The notes: a model not told the origin generated them from the letters alone. Positions 1-8,625 are shown, counted from the first letter of the stretch. The stretch: 64,000 nt of DNA from JAEYOM01 sp036260935 (GCA_036260935.1 DATALQ010000041.1:16273-80272); one strand, 5' to 3'. Numbers and translations are program-made.

Positions 1-320
1 GCTACCGGGATACCGGCGGCTGCCGCAACAAAAGCAACGGCAGTTGAAATGTTGAAGGTGCTAAGTCCGCCGCCAGTACCACAGGTATCCATAAGTTCCT
101 CGCCGACCGAGGGATTGATCCGTATGCAATTGTCGCGCATTGCCCTGGCTATTGCGGCAATTTCGGTCAGCGTAGGCCCTTTCATCAGGAGCGCTACCTG
201 AAAACCTGCAATCTGGACATCGCTAAGCTCGTCATTCTTGATCGCCACGATCAGGCTGTAGGCCTCCTCGTCGGTCAGGTCCTGCCTTGTCGTGAGTTTT
301 TTCAAAACATCCTTGATCAT
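1..320 (-). CDS. trpD: Anthranilate phosphoribosyltransferase, N-terminal part (runs off window)
   Basis: TrpD transfers the phosphoribosyl group of PRPP to anthranilate, the second step of tryptophan synthesis. Only about 106 residues are visible; the gene continues beyond position 1. The N-terminal helical domain starts MIKDVLKKLTTRQDLT and is followed by the glycine-rich PRPP loop DTCGTGGGLSTFNIST and the AFVAAAAGIPVA strand. Compared with the usual GTGGDG form, the loop appears one residue short and lacks the Asp. The start ATG (318-320) follows an AGGAGAG ribosome site. It lies 92 bp downstream of trpA on the same strand, so it is probably the third gene of a trpB-trpA-trpD operon. A 7-bp hairpin (361-377) sits in the gap. 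Confidence 0.9.
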   Translation of the reverse strand, partial: MIKDVLKKLTTRQDLTDEEAYSLIVAIKNDELSDVQIAGFQVALLMKGPTLTEIAAIARAMRDNCIRINPSVGEELMDTCGTGGGLSTFNISTAVAFVAAAAGIPV

Positions 321-412
321 ACTATTCTCTCCTCTTCTCATCTATTTTCCTGTCTGCCGTCATACTGCAGCAGTATGGCGGAGCGACAGCGTTTATGATT
401 ATCCTGTTCAGG

Positions 413-1186
413 TCAACAGGTCAACGCCCTCTTCATTCTGGCCACATAATCTGCAACGTGTGGCACGCAGCTACTTCCGTACTGGCCGACGATCTTTACT
501 ACGGCACTGCCTACTATGACGCCGTCGGCGAATTCTGCCATCGCTGCCGCCTGTTCGGGCGCAGAGATTCCGAAACCGATGGCACAGGGGATATCCTTCA
601 CTTTCTTGACCAGATTGACCATCCCTCTGACATGGCTGCCGATATCCTGCCTGACGCCCGTAACTCCCATGGAGGAAACGCAGTAGACGAAGCCCTCCGC
701 TTCAGAGGCAATCTTGCGCACACGGTCACCGGAGGTCGGAGCAATCATTGATATCAGTGTGATTCCGTGCTTCCTGCAAAAAGGAAGCAGTTCCCCCTTT
801 TCCTCGAACGGAAGATCCGGTACAATTATCGCATCGATCCCGGCTTCGTGGCATTTCAGCAGAAATTTTTCCGGCCCATACGTGAAAATAGGATTTATAT
901 AAGTCATAAATGCAACAGGAATATCGCAGTTTTTTCTTACACGGCACATCATTCCGAAAATGTCGTCCGTAGTCACGCCGCCTGAAAGAGCCCTGTTGTC
1001 GGCTTCCTGTATGACCGGTCCTTCGGCAATCGGATCGGAGAACGGTATGCCTAGCTCGATAAGGTCCGCACCGGCTTCCGCCATACTGTATACAAGCTGC
1101 TCGGTAACAGCGATCGAAGGGTCTCCCGCAGTAACGAACGGAATGAATGCTTTGCCTCCCGAAAATACTTTATTAATCCTAGTCAT
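413..1186 (-). CDS. trpA: Tryptophan synthase alpha chain
   Basis: This 257-residue TIM barrel cleaves indole-3-glycerol phosphate to indole and glyceraldehyde 3-phosphate and passes indole to TrpB. Visible signatures are FIPFVTAGDPS near the N-terminus, the catalytic Glu in DLIELGIPFSDP, PDLPFEE, and the phosphate-binding GFGIS and IVGSAVV loops. The ATG at 1184-1186 was chosen over an upstream in-frame codon because it gives the family-typical MTRI N-terminus and overlaps the trpB stop by 8 bp. A G-rich ribosome site lies inside the trpB 3' end. The overlap suggests translational coupling, as expected for the alpha2beta2 complex. Confidence 0.95.
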   Translation of the reverse strand: MTRINKVFSGGKAFIPFVTAGDPSIAVTEQLVYSMAEAGADLIELGIPFSDPIAEGPVIQEADNRALSGGVTTDDIFGMMCRVRKNCDIPVAFMTYINPIFTYGPEKFLLKCHEAGIDAIIVPDLPFEEKGELLPFCRKHGITLISMIAPTSGDRVRKIASEAEGFVYCVSSMGVTGVRQDIGSHVRGMVNLVKKVKDIPCAIGFGISAPEQAAAMAEFADGVIVGSAVVKIVGQYGSSCVPHVADYVARMKRALTC

Positions 1187-2363
1187 GGATCTGCACCCCC
1201 CTGTACCTGGCAATCGCCGCCACGTCCTTGTCTCCTCTTCCCGACAGGCATACGACTATAATTTTATCTCTGCCCATGGCAGGCGCCAATTTCCTCGCAT
1301 AGGCAACTGCATGCGCGCTTTCTATCGCCGGTATGATACCTTCCGTCCTCGAAAGGTATTCAAAAGTATCCACGGCCTCGTCGTCGGTCACAGGGACATA
1401 TTCCGCCCTGCCCATATCCCTCAGGTTTGCATGTTCGGGGCCTACACCGGGATAATCGAGCCCTGCCGAAATTGAATAGACCGGCGCTATCTGGCCGTAT
1501 TTATCCTGACAGAAGTAGGATTTCATCCCATGGAATATACCTATCGTACCGGTCGCCATCGTTGCCGCGGTCTTATCGGTATCGACACCGCGTCCGGCGG
1601 CCTCACACCCTATAAGCCGTACGTTTTCGTCGCCAATGAAATCATGAAATAGCCCCATGGCGTTACTGCCGCCGCCAACGCAAGCCAGCACGGCATCAGG
1701 AAGCCTTCCTTCCTTTTCCTGCATCTGCTTTTTTGTTTCGCGTCCTATAACGCTTTGAAAATCCCTGACAATGGTCGGGAAAGGATGAGGTCCCATGACT
1801 GAGCCCAGTACGTAATGCGTATCGGCTACGCGGTTGGTCCATTCGCGCATCGTCTCATTCACGGCGTCCTTGAGCGTCTGTGTCCCGCTTGTCACCGCAT
1901 GGACCTTCGCGCCGAGCAGTTCCATCCTGTAAACGTTCAGCGCCTGCCTTTCGGTATCCTCCCTGCCCATGAATATTTCGCATTCCATACCCATCAATGC
2001 AGCTGCCGTAGCCGTAGCCACACCGTGCTGCCCAGCCCCCGTTTCAGCGATAACACGGGTCTTGCCCATCTTCCTGGCAAGGAGCACCTGCCCAAGAACG
2101 TTGTTTATTTTGTGTGAACCGGTATGGTTAAGATCCTCGCGCTTTAGATATATCTTTGCCCCACCCAGGTCCCTGGTCATTTTTTCGGCGTAATACAGCA
2201 GCGAAGGCCTCCCGGCATAGTTTGCAAGCAAATCGTCAAGCTCCTTTATGAACTCCGGGTCCCTGCTGAAATGTTCATAGGCTTCTTCAAGCTCTATTAC
2301 GGCATTCATCAGCGTTTCAGGTATATACTGACCGCCGTGGATGCCGAATCTTCCTTTTGACAT
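1179..2363 (-). CDS. trpB: Tryptophan synthase beta chain
   Basis: This 394-residue PLP enzyme condenses indole with serine to give tryptophan. The PLP lysine lies in HTGSHKINN, the phosphate-binding loop reads GGGSNAMG, and AETGAGQHG is also present, all as in the TrpB1 family. The start ATG (2361-2363) follows an AAGGGGGAA ribosome site. The reading frame stays open upstream through the T-box, but that part is leader RNA and not protein. It is the first gene after the T-box, so tryptophan-tRNA charging should control it directly, with trpA and trpD downstream. Confidence 0.96.
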   Translation of the reverse strand: MSKGRFGIHGGQYIPETLMNAVIELEEAYEHFSRDPEFIKELDDLLANYAGRPSLLYYAEKMTRDLGGAKIYLKREDLNHTGSHKINNVLGQVLLARKMGKTRVIAETGAGQHGVATATAAALMGMECEIFMGREDTERQALNVYRMELLGAKVHAVTSGTQTLKDAVNETMREWTNRVADTHYVLGSVMGPHPFPTIVRDFQSVIGRETKKQMQEKEGRLPDAVLACVGGGSNAMGLFHDFIGDENVRLIGCEAAGRGVDTDKTAATMATGTIGIFHGMKSYFCQDKYGQIAPVYSISAGLDYPGVGPEHANLRDMGRAEYVPVTDDEAVDTFEYLSRTEGIIPAIESAHAVAYARKLAPAMGRDKIIVVCLSGRGDKDVAAIARYRGVQIHD

Positions 2364-2433
2364 CACTGCTTCCCCCTTCCGGCTATGGAATGATTTTTTT
2401 ATAATATGATGTATTTGCATAGGTTTTGAGAAA

Positions 2434-2690
2434 TAAAAAAAGCCTTCATCCCCTATACAGGGACAAAAGCTTGGCTTCTGCGGTACCACCCAATTTGACG
2501 AATAATCGTCCGCTCAAATATGTATACTGACATATACACCCTCCTGATAACGGGCAGGTTCCCCGTAAGCGCCTACTTTTATCGATTTCAGGCTTCCCTC
2601 GCAAGTCCATTCAGGATGACTTTGCAGCCGCATTCGCACCATCGTCGGCTCTCTTCGTACAAAGACTCATTCTTACTTCTCTTGTTCACA
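2434..2690 (-). ncRNA. T-box leader (tryptophan specifier) upstream of trpB
   Basis: Read on the minus strand, the leader has the T-box core GGGTGGTACCGC (2481-2493), the stem I AGAGAGC element with its distal loop, and an AGTAGG element. In the specifier region GAA-TGG-AC, the TGG codon (2607-2609) would pair with tRNA-Trp. A terminator hairpin whose arms begin AAGCC and end GGCTT is followed by seven T residues (2435-2441). T-box leaders allow read-through when uncharged tRNA binds both the specifier and the T-box bulge. The Trp specifier agrees with the downstream trpBAD genes. The exact stem boundaries are inferred by eye. Confidence 0.93.
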
Positions 2691-2713
2691 GGTTTCAATA
2701 TTTTATTGAAAAA

Positions 2714-2743
2714 ATTGTAACATCGGACAATCCCGTTTGTCAA
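2714..2743 (-). promoter_or_regulatory. Sigma-A promoter for trpBAD
   Basis: On the minus strand there is TTGACA (2738-2743), an 18-bp spacer, and TACAAT (2714-2719). This places transcription start just upstream of the T-box stem I, which fits a T-box-controlled operon. Confidence 0.7.
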
Positions 2744-2764
2744 CAATAATTTTTTTCTGTTTTT

Positions 2765-3370
2765 TCAGAAAGTGTCAGCTAGTTCATTTGCCCTTTTTAT
2801 AGCACCGTCTAAGATGGCTTCCACATTCTGACCGACAACGTCGAGATTCTCGGCAGTTATCGTAGTAAAATCGGTTACGCCCAAAAAGCCTAATATGGTC
2901 CTCAGATATCTGTCTCCCATTTCAAAATTACTGTACGGCTCAGCATGATAGTCTCCGCCCCGGGCTGTGATATTGACAGCCTTCTTTCCCTTCAGGAGTC
3001 CCACTGGGCCCGATTCGGTATATTTGAAGGTTATGCCCGTAACCGTTATATAGTCGATGTAAGCCTTCAAGATCGCCGGGATACTCAGGTTCCACATCGG
3101 CTCGGCTATTACGTATTTATCAGCTTCCGCGAACTGGTAGGTATATTTGAGTATCCTGTGCTTGCGGCTTTCTTCGGTTTTGGGACCGAAAACGGTATTG
3201 ATATCCTCTTCGGTCAGAAATGCTATATCCTCCTTATAGAGGTCCAGTTCAACCACGTTATCGCCTGGATGGCTCTTTTTATAGGCTTCGATAAAACTGT
3301 CGGAAACCCTGAAAGTCCTCGAGGCTCCTTCAGGCTTTGCATTTGCTTTGATATACAGGATCGTTCCCAC
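2765..3370 (-). CDS. azoR: FMN-dependent NADH:quinone oxidoreductase / azoreductase
   Basis: This is an AzoR/AcpD flavodoxin-fold enzyme that uses NADH and FMN to reduce quinones and azo bonds by two-electron steps. Visible signatures are TILYIKAN with the following SRT (FMN phosphate loop), PMWNLSIPAILKAYIDY (flavin-contact helix), and TARGGDY. The GTG at 3368-3370, 9 bp after AAAGGAG, gives the family's usual 201 residues. An ATG at 3391 would add seven residues but has a poorer ribosome site. It is monocistronic by spacing. Confidence 0.88.
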   Translation of the reverse strand: MGTILYIKANAKPEGASRTFRVSDSFIEAYKKSHPGDNVVELDLYKEDIAFLTEEDINTVFGPKTEESRKHRILKYTYQFAEADKYVIAEPMWNLSIPAILKAYIDYITVTGITFKYTESGPVGLLKGKKAVNITARGGDYHAEPYSNFEMGDRYLRTILGFLGVTDFTTITAENLDVVGQNVEAILDGAIKRANELADTF

Positions 3371-3497
3371 TGGCACATTCTCCTTTAACATTTAATACAT
3401 GATTAGTATGCTGCAGAGAACAAGTCTTATACAGTCGCGAAGCCGTAAAAATTTAAGTATGAGCATCCCCAAGCCGTAAAAACTTTCTTCGGCGGCC

Positions 3498-3884
3498 TTA
3501 AATGTAAATTTCCACAAGCTTTTCCGCGACAGGCACGTCAGCCGGCAGAAGCCTGTATGATTTAAGCTCGCTCATGGGCACCCACCGGCAGTCATCATGC
3601 ACAGACAGCCCGATCCCGCCGTCAATTATCTCCGCCCTGTAGGCAAGGAGTCGGATCGTCCCTTTAGGATACTCATAAATGCTCTCACAGACAAATTCAC
3701 CTATTTCCGCCTTTATTCCAAGCTCCTCAAAAAGCTCACGCCGCAGGCACTCCTGCGGAGTCTCGTCCTTTTCGACCTTCCCGCCGGGAAATTCCCAGCC
3801 TCCTGCGGAATTCTCACCCGGAGCCCGCCGGGCTATAAAAACTTTCCCATCCTTCATTATTACTGCGGCGGTTACATCCTTCAT
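3498..3884 (-). CDS. mutT: Nudix hydrolase, MutT-like (8-oxo-dGTP diphosphatase)
   Basis: This 128-residue protein carries a complete Nudix box: GGKVEKDE followed by RRELFEELGI, which fits GX5EX7REUXEEXGU. The N-terminal VTAAVIMKDGKVFIARR and the WEFPGGK strand are typical of MutT-type enzymes that hydrolyse oxidised nucleoside triphosphates. Substrate specificity cannot be read from sequence alone. It is a single gene facing away from the YetF-like gene. Confidence 0.88.
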   Translation of the reverse strand: MKDVTAAVIMKDGKVFIARRAPGENSAGGWEFPGGKVEKDETPQECLRRELFEELGIKAEIGEFVCESIYEYPKGTIRLLAYRAEIIDGGIGLSVHDDCRWVPMSELKSYRLLPADVPVAEKLVEIYI

Positions 3885-4016
3885 ATTACGATTCTCCCCG
3901 TATTTACATTTCCCGGATATATACTATCATATCAACAAAACAGCAGTATATCCAAACGGATATTTTTCGCTCAAAATCAGAATCTATTATCAAAAATAAT
4001 CGACAGAGGTGTTTAT

Positions 4017-4724
4017 ATGTCCTGGGGAGAGATCACTGTAAGACTTGTAGCAACTTATTTTGCAATGCTCATAATGGCAAGGCTCATGGGAAAGATACAG
4101 CTTACCCAGCTTACCTTTTTTAACTATATAACAGGCATTACTGTTGGAACAGTCACCGCGACAATGATATTCACCCCCGGCTTTATTCTGGCGAAGGGCT
4201 TGTATGCCTTGGCTTTATGGGGATTGCTGACGATGCTGATGGAATATCTGTCGATCAAATCTATCGGCTTGAGAAGGATCATCGACGGTCAGCCCGTCAT
4301 ACTGATACAGCACGGGGAGGTAGTGAAATCGGCACTGTATAAAACCAGGCTCAATCTGGATCAGCTGAAGATGCTGCTGCGCAAGGAAAACGTATATGAT
4401 ATGAAGGAAGTCGATTATGCAATCCTCGAAAACAACGGGGAATTGTCTGTTCTAAAGAAGGATGAATTTAAGAACACTTTAAAGAAGGACCTCGGATTAC
4501 CCTTGAATCCGGCAAGCAATATGCCTACCGAAGTTATAAGCGACAGCAGGATACTTGACGATAACCTTAAAAGGATTAACCTCGACCGCAACTGGCTCAG
4601 AAATGAAATAAGCAAGCTGGGGTTCCGGCGGACGGAAGACATTTTTTATGCGGAAGTCGCCAGCGACGGGCAGCTTTATGTAATGCCGGTGCATAAAAAG
4701 GACAGCTTTTTCAGGCCACGATAA
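4017..4724 (+). CDS. YetF/DUF421-family membrane protein
   Basis: This 235-residue protein has three N-terminal membrane segments (about residues 5-75), including the family motif MARLMGKIQLTQLTFFNYITGITVG. The soluble C-terminal domain contains the family's GQPVILIQHGEV, LNLDQLKMLLR and DYAILENNGELSVL stretches. YetF-like proteins are common in spore formers and some are found in the spore membrane; the biochemical role is unclear. The frame is open far upstream, but ATG 4017 has an AGAGGTG ribosome site and gives the family length. Confidence 0.85.
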   Translation: MSWGEITVRLVATYFAMLIMARLMGKIQLTQLTFFNYITGITVGTVTATMIFTPGFILAKGLYALALWGLLTMLMEYLSIKSIGLRRIIDGQPVILIQHGEVVKSALYKTRLNLDQLKMLLRKENVYDMKEVDYAILENNGELSVLKKDEFKNTLKKDLGLPLNPASNMPTEVISDSRILDDNLKRINLDRNWLRNEISKLGFRRTEDIFYAEVASDGQLYVMPVHKKDSFFRPR

Positions 4725-4806
4725 AAGACTTCTGTATAAAATTAAATATCAGTACATTGACGGAGCTTTACGTATAATCTAATATATAATTATACGGGAG
4801 AAATAA

Positions 4807-5991
4807 ATGAATATAAAACAAAACATTTTTTTTAGAAAAACAGCTCTGTTCATAATCGTGGTTGTGTCGGTCGTGGCCGGCGTATTGTTGGCGTTCAAGC
4901 TGGCGTTTTTTCTGATGCCCTTTCTCATTGCTTTTGCACTGTCTTCTCTGATGGAACCGGTAATCCGTTTCCTTACAAAAAAAGTACATTTCAAAAGGAG
5001 CGGGGCGGCGCCTCTGGTGTTGCTTCTGATATTGGGTTCCATCGTAACGCTGGTCGTTCTGGCGATTCTAAAGCTGATCAAGGAGTTCAAGGATCTGCTG
5101 GTGATCGCGCCTGACTTGCTTTCGAACCTCTATACAAAAATAATGGACCTGGTCCAGCAGGGTTCAGAATACACAAAATGGATGCCGGTGGAATTGACCG
5201 ACAATCTCCGGAACGCATTCACAAATCTTTCTACAACGATTACAGGCTTCAGTGCGACCGTTGTAAAGGGAGCTTTCGTAACAGCCACCTCACTCCCGGA
5301 AATACTTATATTTACGCTCATCACGATACTTGCCACATTCTTTCTGTCCAAGGACCGCGACAGGATAGCGGCTGTCTTTGCGCGTCACCTGCCTGAAAGC
5401 TGGCTTCATCGCATACTGGCTGTAAAAAAGGATCTCTTCAACGCATTGTTCGGATATCTGAGGGCTGCGCTCATAATGATGTCTATAACCTTTGCTGAGG
5501 TCTTTATCGGCCTGAGTATCATAGGCATCGATTACACTTTACTGTTGGCGTTTCTCACCGCGCTCATCGACGCACTTCCCGTGCTTGGAACCGGGAGTGT
5601 CCTGATCCCCTGGTCCGTGTACTCCTTCGTTACAGGCGATATCAGGATGGGAATCTCACTATTGGTACTGTATTTCGTCGTACTGGTTGTCCGTCAGATA
5701 ATAGAGCCCAAGGTAGTAGGCCATCAGATCGGCGTATATCCTCTCATGACACTGCTGGCGATGTATACAGGCCTGCGCCTGATAGGCTTCGCAGGTTTAA
5801 TCCTTGGACCGATCTCCTACCTTATCATCCGCAACATCCTGCTCACGATTTATAAAGGCAGGTCTGTAAAGGAAATTATAGGCTTAAACGGTAAGGGCGC
5901 GGACAACACCGCAAAAAGCGCGGATAACACCGCGATAAGCACAGATAATATAGCTGAAAATTCCGAATCAAAGTCCACCAAGCCTGATTGA
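4807..5991 (+). CDS. ytvI: AI-2E/PerM-family membrane protein, YtvI-like
   Basis: This 394-residue polytopic membrane protein has paired N-terminal membrane helices (about 10-60), a soluble loop, then four or five C-terminal helices with the conserved DALPVLGTGSVLIPW and LGPISYLI stretches. YtvI proteins are sporulation-associated members of this family; transport activity is not established. The last 40 residues form a hydrophilic tail with repeated ADNTA-type units (GADNTAKSADNTAISTDN). This tail lies outside the conserved domain. Start ATG follows GGGAGAAATAA. Confidence 0.8.
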   Translation: MNIKQNIFFRKTALFIIVVVSVVAGVLLAFKLAFFLMPFLIAFALSSLMEPVIRFLTKKVHFKRSGAAPLVLLLILGSIVTLVVLAILKLIKEFKDLLVIAPDLLSNLYTKIMDLVQQGSEYTKWMPVELTDNLRNAFTNLSTTITGFSATVVKGAFVTATSLPEILIFTLITILATFFLSKDRDRIAAVFARHLPESWLHRILAVKKDLFNALFGYLRAALIMMSITFAEVFIGLSIIGIDYTLLLAFLTALIDALPVLGTGSVLIPWSVYSFVTGDIRMGISLLVLYFVVLVVRQIIEPKVVGHQIGVYPLMTLLAMYTGLRLIGFAGLILGPISYLIIRNILLTIYKGRSVKEIIGLNGKGADNTAKSADNTAISTDNIAENSESKSTKPD

Positions 5992-6063
5992 CATACTGCC
6001 TTTGTCTTCCGGGCGACCCACCAGTGCGGTCCCGCTTTGCAGGACACACCGCGTATGAGATTA

Positions 6064-6091
6064 AAACCCGCCTCCGAATGGAGACGGGTTT
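6064..6091 (+). terminator. Hairpin after the ytvI-like gene
   Basis: Arms AAACCCG and CGGGTTT with an inner TCC/GGA pair form a stem about 75 bp after the ytvI-like stop. The T-run after the stem is short, so termination strength is uncertain. Confidence 0.5.
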
Positions 6092-6125
6092 CATAATTAA
6101 TGGAGTATAGTGATGTCTTGTACAA

Positions 6126-6156
6126 AAATGGCCGACGCTCGATGCGCCGGCCATTT
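6126..6156 (-). terminator. Rho-independent terminator of hppA
   Basis: A 9-bp stem (AAATGGCCG/CGGCCATTT) is followed on the minus strand by TTTTTGT, 25 bp beyond the hppA stop codon. Confidence 0.8.
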
Positions 6157-6181
6157 CATTGCTTACAGGTCCATTCCGGAC

Positions 6182-8260
6182 TTATTTGATAAGTGACATC
6201 GATACGAACAGTCCTGCCGTAAGCGAGGATACCAGCGATACGACGGTGATCTGTGTATTGAGTGAAGGACCTGCGGTATCCTTGAAAGGATCGCCGACGG
6301 TATCACCGACGACTGCGGCCTTGTGAGCCTCAGAGCCCCTGCCGCCTACATTGCCGGCTTCAACATATTTCTTGGAGTTATCCCAGAGTCCGCCGGCATT
6401 GCTCATGAACAATGCAAGCAGCAAGCCGCTCAGGATGTTTCCTGTGAGGAAGCCGCCAATTGCATGTACGCCGCCTATGAAGCCAACCACCAGCGTGGAA
6501 ATTATGGCCACGAGTCCTGCGGGTACCAGTTCGCGAAGCGCTCCCTTGGTTGCTATATCGATACACTTGTCGTATTCGGGAATAACACCTTCCTTGCCTT
6601 CCTTTAGACCAACAATCTCATTGAACTGACGGTGTATCTCCGCGACCATCCTCTGAGCGTTGCGACCAACACCGAGCATCAGCATAGCAGAGAATATAGC
6701 CGGTATCGCGACGCCGACGATCATACCGAAGAATACGACCGGGTTCATGACATCGAAGCCCTTTATAAGCTCCATGCCTTTTTCAGCAAGGACAACATTT
6801 ACCTCAGCCATATAAGCTCCGAGAAGGGCGATAACCGTCAATCCTGCTGCGCCTATCGCAAATCCCTTGGTTATGGCCTTTACGGTATTGCCTGCGCTGT
6901 CGAGTTCGTCAGTAACCTTCAGCGCTTCCTCTCCGAGGCTGCCCATTTCAACGAGGCCTCTCGCATTATCAACGATCGGTCCGTAAGCATCGTTTGAAAT
7001 GATCATTCCGACTATGGAGAGCATGCCCAGAGCTGCCATCGCTATTCCGAAAAGCGCGTCCATATTAGTATTGGGGTCTATCCCGTCGCAGATCATATAG
7101 GACGCCATCGCTGATATGCCTATTCCGATAAGAGCCGGGAATGCGCTAAGAAATCCGTAACAGACACCGTTGATGATTGTAAAGGCCGGTCCGGATTTGG
7201 AGGCTTCAGCCACTGTACGGACAGGCTTTTTGGCGTCATTGGTGAAATAGTCGGAAGCTATTCCGACGATAACGCCCACGGCAAGACCGATGACTGTTGC
7301 ACCCCAGTAACGCCAGTTAAAGTTGAAGAAATAGGTAGCCCCTGCTGTCAGGACAGCAAAGAGGAGAGTGGTTATGTAAGTACAGTTATTCAATGCAGAG
7401 CTCGGATCGCCGTTTTTCCTGATACGTCCGAAGAAAATACCGACGATCGATGCCAAAAGGCCGATAGCTGCATATGCGAAAATCATGCCTGTATTGATAC
7501 CCGTACCGCCGTCGATAGCCATCGCAAGCGTCAAAGCCGCAGCCATCGAGGCAACGTTGGAATCGAACAGGTCTGCGCCCATACCGGCAACGTCGCCAAC
7601 GTTATCACCTACGTTATCGGCGATAACTGCAGGGTTGCGCGGGTCGTCTTCAGGAATGCCCAATTCAACCTTGCCAACCAGGTCGGCACTTACGTCTGCC
7701 GTCTTTGTGAATATACCGCCGCCTGCTTTTGCAAACAGAGCCAGTGATGATGCTCCGAAGCTGAAGCCAAGTACGGCCGTCGAATCGCCTGTAAGCAACA
7801 GTACGCCGACAACACCGAGAAGGCTTGTTCCAACGACTGCCATTCCCATTACGGCGCCGCCTCTGAAACCTGACATGAATGAAGTATTGATATCTTTAGT
7901 AGCAGCCTCCGCACTTTTTACATTTGCAATTGTCGCTACAAAAATACCGATTTTACCTGCTAATGCAGAAAGAGCTGAGCCTACGATGTAGGAAACCGCC
8001 ATCATAATGTTCGACGCCGGTTTTCCGTTCCAGATCGGCTGGGGCAGGAACAAAAGGATAAGTACTGCTACAACGCCCACGAATATCGCCAAAATTTTGT
8101 ATTCTCTGCCCAGAAAGGTGTTTGCGCCCTTTCTGATCAGTAATCCGACCCTGGCGATTTCAGGATTGGATGAGGGTTGTGATTTTACCCAGGTATAGAG
8201 CCAGGCTGCTACTCCCAAAGCGAGCACTGATACTAGAATTGCTACGACCGACCAATTCAT
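6182..8260 (-). CDS. hppA: Membrane-bound proton-pumping pyrophosphatase, predicted K+-independent
   Basis: The enzyme couples pyrophosphate hydrolysis to ion export. The protein has 692 residues and about 16 membrane segments, with the family's acidic substrate sites: DVSADLVGKVE, DNVGDNVGDVAGMGADLFDS, and GDTVGDPFKDTAGPSLN near the C-terminus. In the diagnostic loop it reads GNTVKAITKG. Lys at the position that is Ala in K+-dependent enzymes marks the K+-independent class, which are proton pumps in the characterised cases. ATG 8260 was chosen for its GGGAGG ribosome site. A TATAAT-like element lies about 30 bp upstream. Confidence 0.95.
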   Translation of the reverse strand: MNWSVVAILVSVLALGVAAWLYTWVKSQPSSNPEIARVGLLIRKGANTFLGREYKILAIFVGVVAVLILLFLPQPIWNGKPASNIMMAVSYIVGSALSALAGKIGIFVATIANVKSAEAATKDINTSFMSGFRGGAVMGMAVVGTSLLGVVGVLLLTGDSTAVLGFSFGASSLALFAKAGGGIFTKTADVSADLVGKVELGIPEDDPRNPAVIADNVGDNVGDVAGMGADLFDSNVASMAAALTLAMAIDGGTGINTGMIFAYAAIGLLASIVGIFFGRIRKNGDPSSALNNCTYITTLLFAVLTAGATYFFNFNWRYWGATVIGLAVGVIVGIASDYFTNDAKKPVRTVAEASKSGPAFTIINGVCYGFLSAFPALIGIGISAMASYMICDGIDPNTNMDALFGIAMAALGMLSIVGMIISNDAYGPIVDNARGLVEMGSLGEEALKVTDELDSAGNTVKAITKGFAIGAAGLTVIALLGAYMAEVNVVLAEKGMELIKGFDVMNPVVFFGMIVGVAIPAIFSAMLMLGVGRNAQRMVAEIHRQFNEIVGLKEGKEGVIPEYDKCIDIATKGALRELVPAGLVAIISTLVVGFIGGVHAIGGFLTGNILSGLLLALFMSNAGGLWDNSKKYVEAGNVGGRGSEAHKAAVVGDTVGDPFKDTAGPSLNTQITVVSLVSSLTAGLFVSMSLIK

Positions 8261-8441
8261 TTTAACGCCTCCCAAGATCAAAAATAATGTATTATAAAGT
8301 GTAAATACATTCGTACTGTGTGAGTCTCGCGAGTGTGTGAAAAATCAAAATTGCGCCTTTTACATTATAATGCCAAAAAGTAAACAATGCAATATCAATA
8401 TACGCATGCGTTTGCCCGGTATAAAAAACTTGAGTTTTTTG

Positions 8442-8470
8442 TTGAAAAAATGGAAAGCGAATGATATAAT
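8442..8470 (+). promoter_or_regulatory. Sigma-A promoter of the uracil permease gene
   Basis: TTGAAA (8442-8447), a 17-bp spacer and TATAAT (8465-8470) form a near-consensus promoter. Transcription would begin just before the PyrR hairpin. Confidence 0.85.
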
Positions 8471-8483
8471 GACGAAGGCAAAA

Positions 8484-8625
8484 ATCTTTAAGAACGGTAC
8501 AGAGATGCCGACAAGATCATAATTTATGCGGTTCGGGCGGTTTGACCCATGGGCTTTATTCAGTGAACCGTAATTCGGATGAGACGATCTTGTTTGCATG
8601 CTGCAGACAAGATTTTTTATTTTCA
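8484..8625 (+). promoter_or_regulatory. PyrR-type transcription attenuator
   Basis: The leader contains a hairpin (8484-8517) with ATCTT/AAGAT outer arms and the core CGGTACAGAGATGCCG. This resembles the PyrR-binding loop AGUCCAGAGAGGCU, with a C-G pair replaced by A-T. A rho-independent terminator follows (ATCTTGT...ACAAGAT then T6, 8587-8617). ACAAGATC (8511-8518) is perfectly complementary to GATCTTGT (8586-8593), so the PyrR hairpin and an antiterminator are mutually exclusive, as in known pyr leaders. High UMP/UTP would favour termination. Confidence 0.78.

Noticed and set aside
2364..2489. N-terminal extension of trpB through the T-box
   Set aside because: The extension is encoded by the T-box and terminator RNA; TrpB proteins start near the MSKGRFG position, which has its own ribosome site.
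7485..7991. Open frame of 168 codons on the plus strand inside hppA
   Set aside because: Pro/Ser/Ala-rich antisense shadow of conserved hppA sequence.
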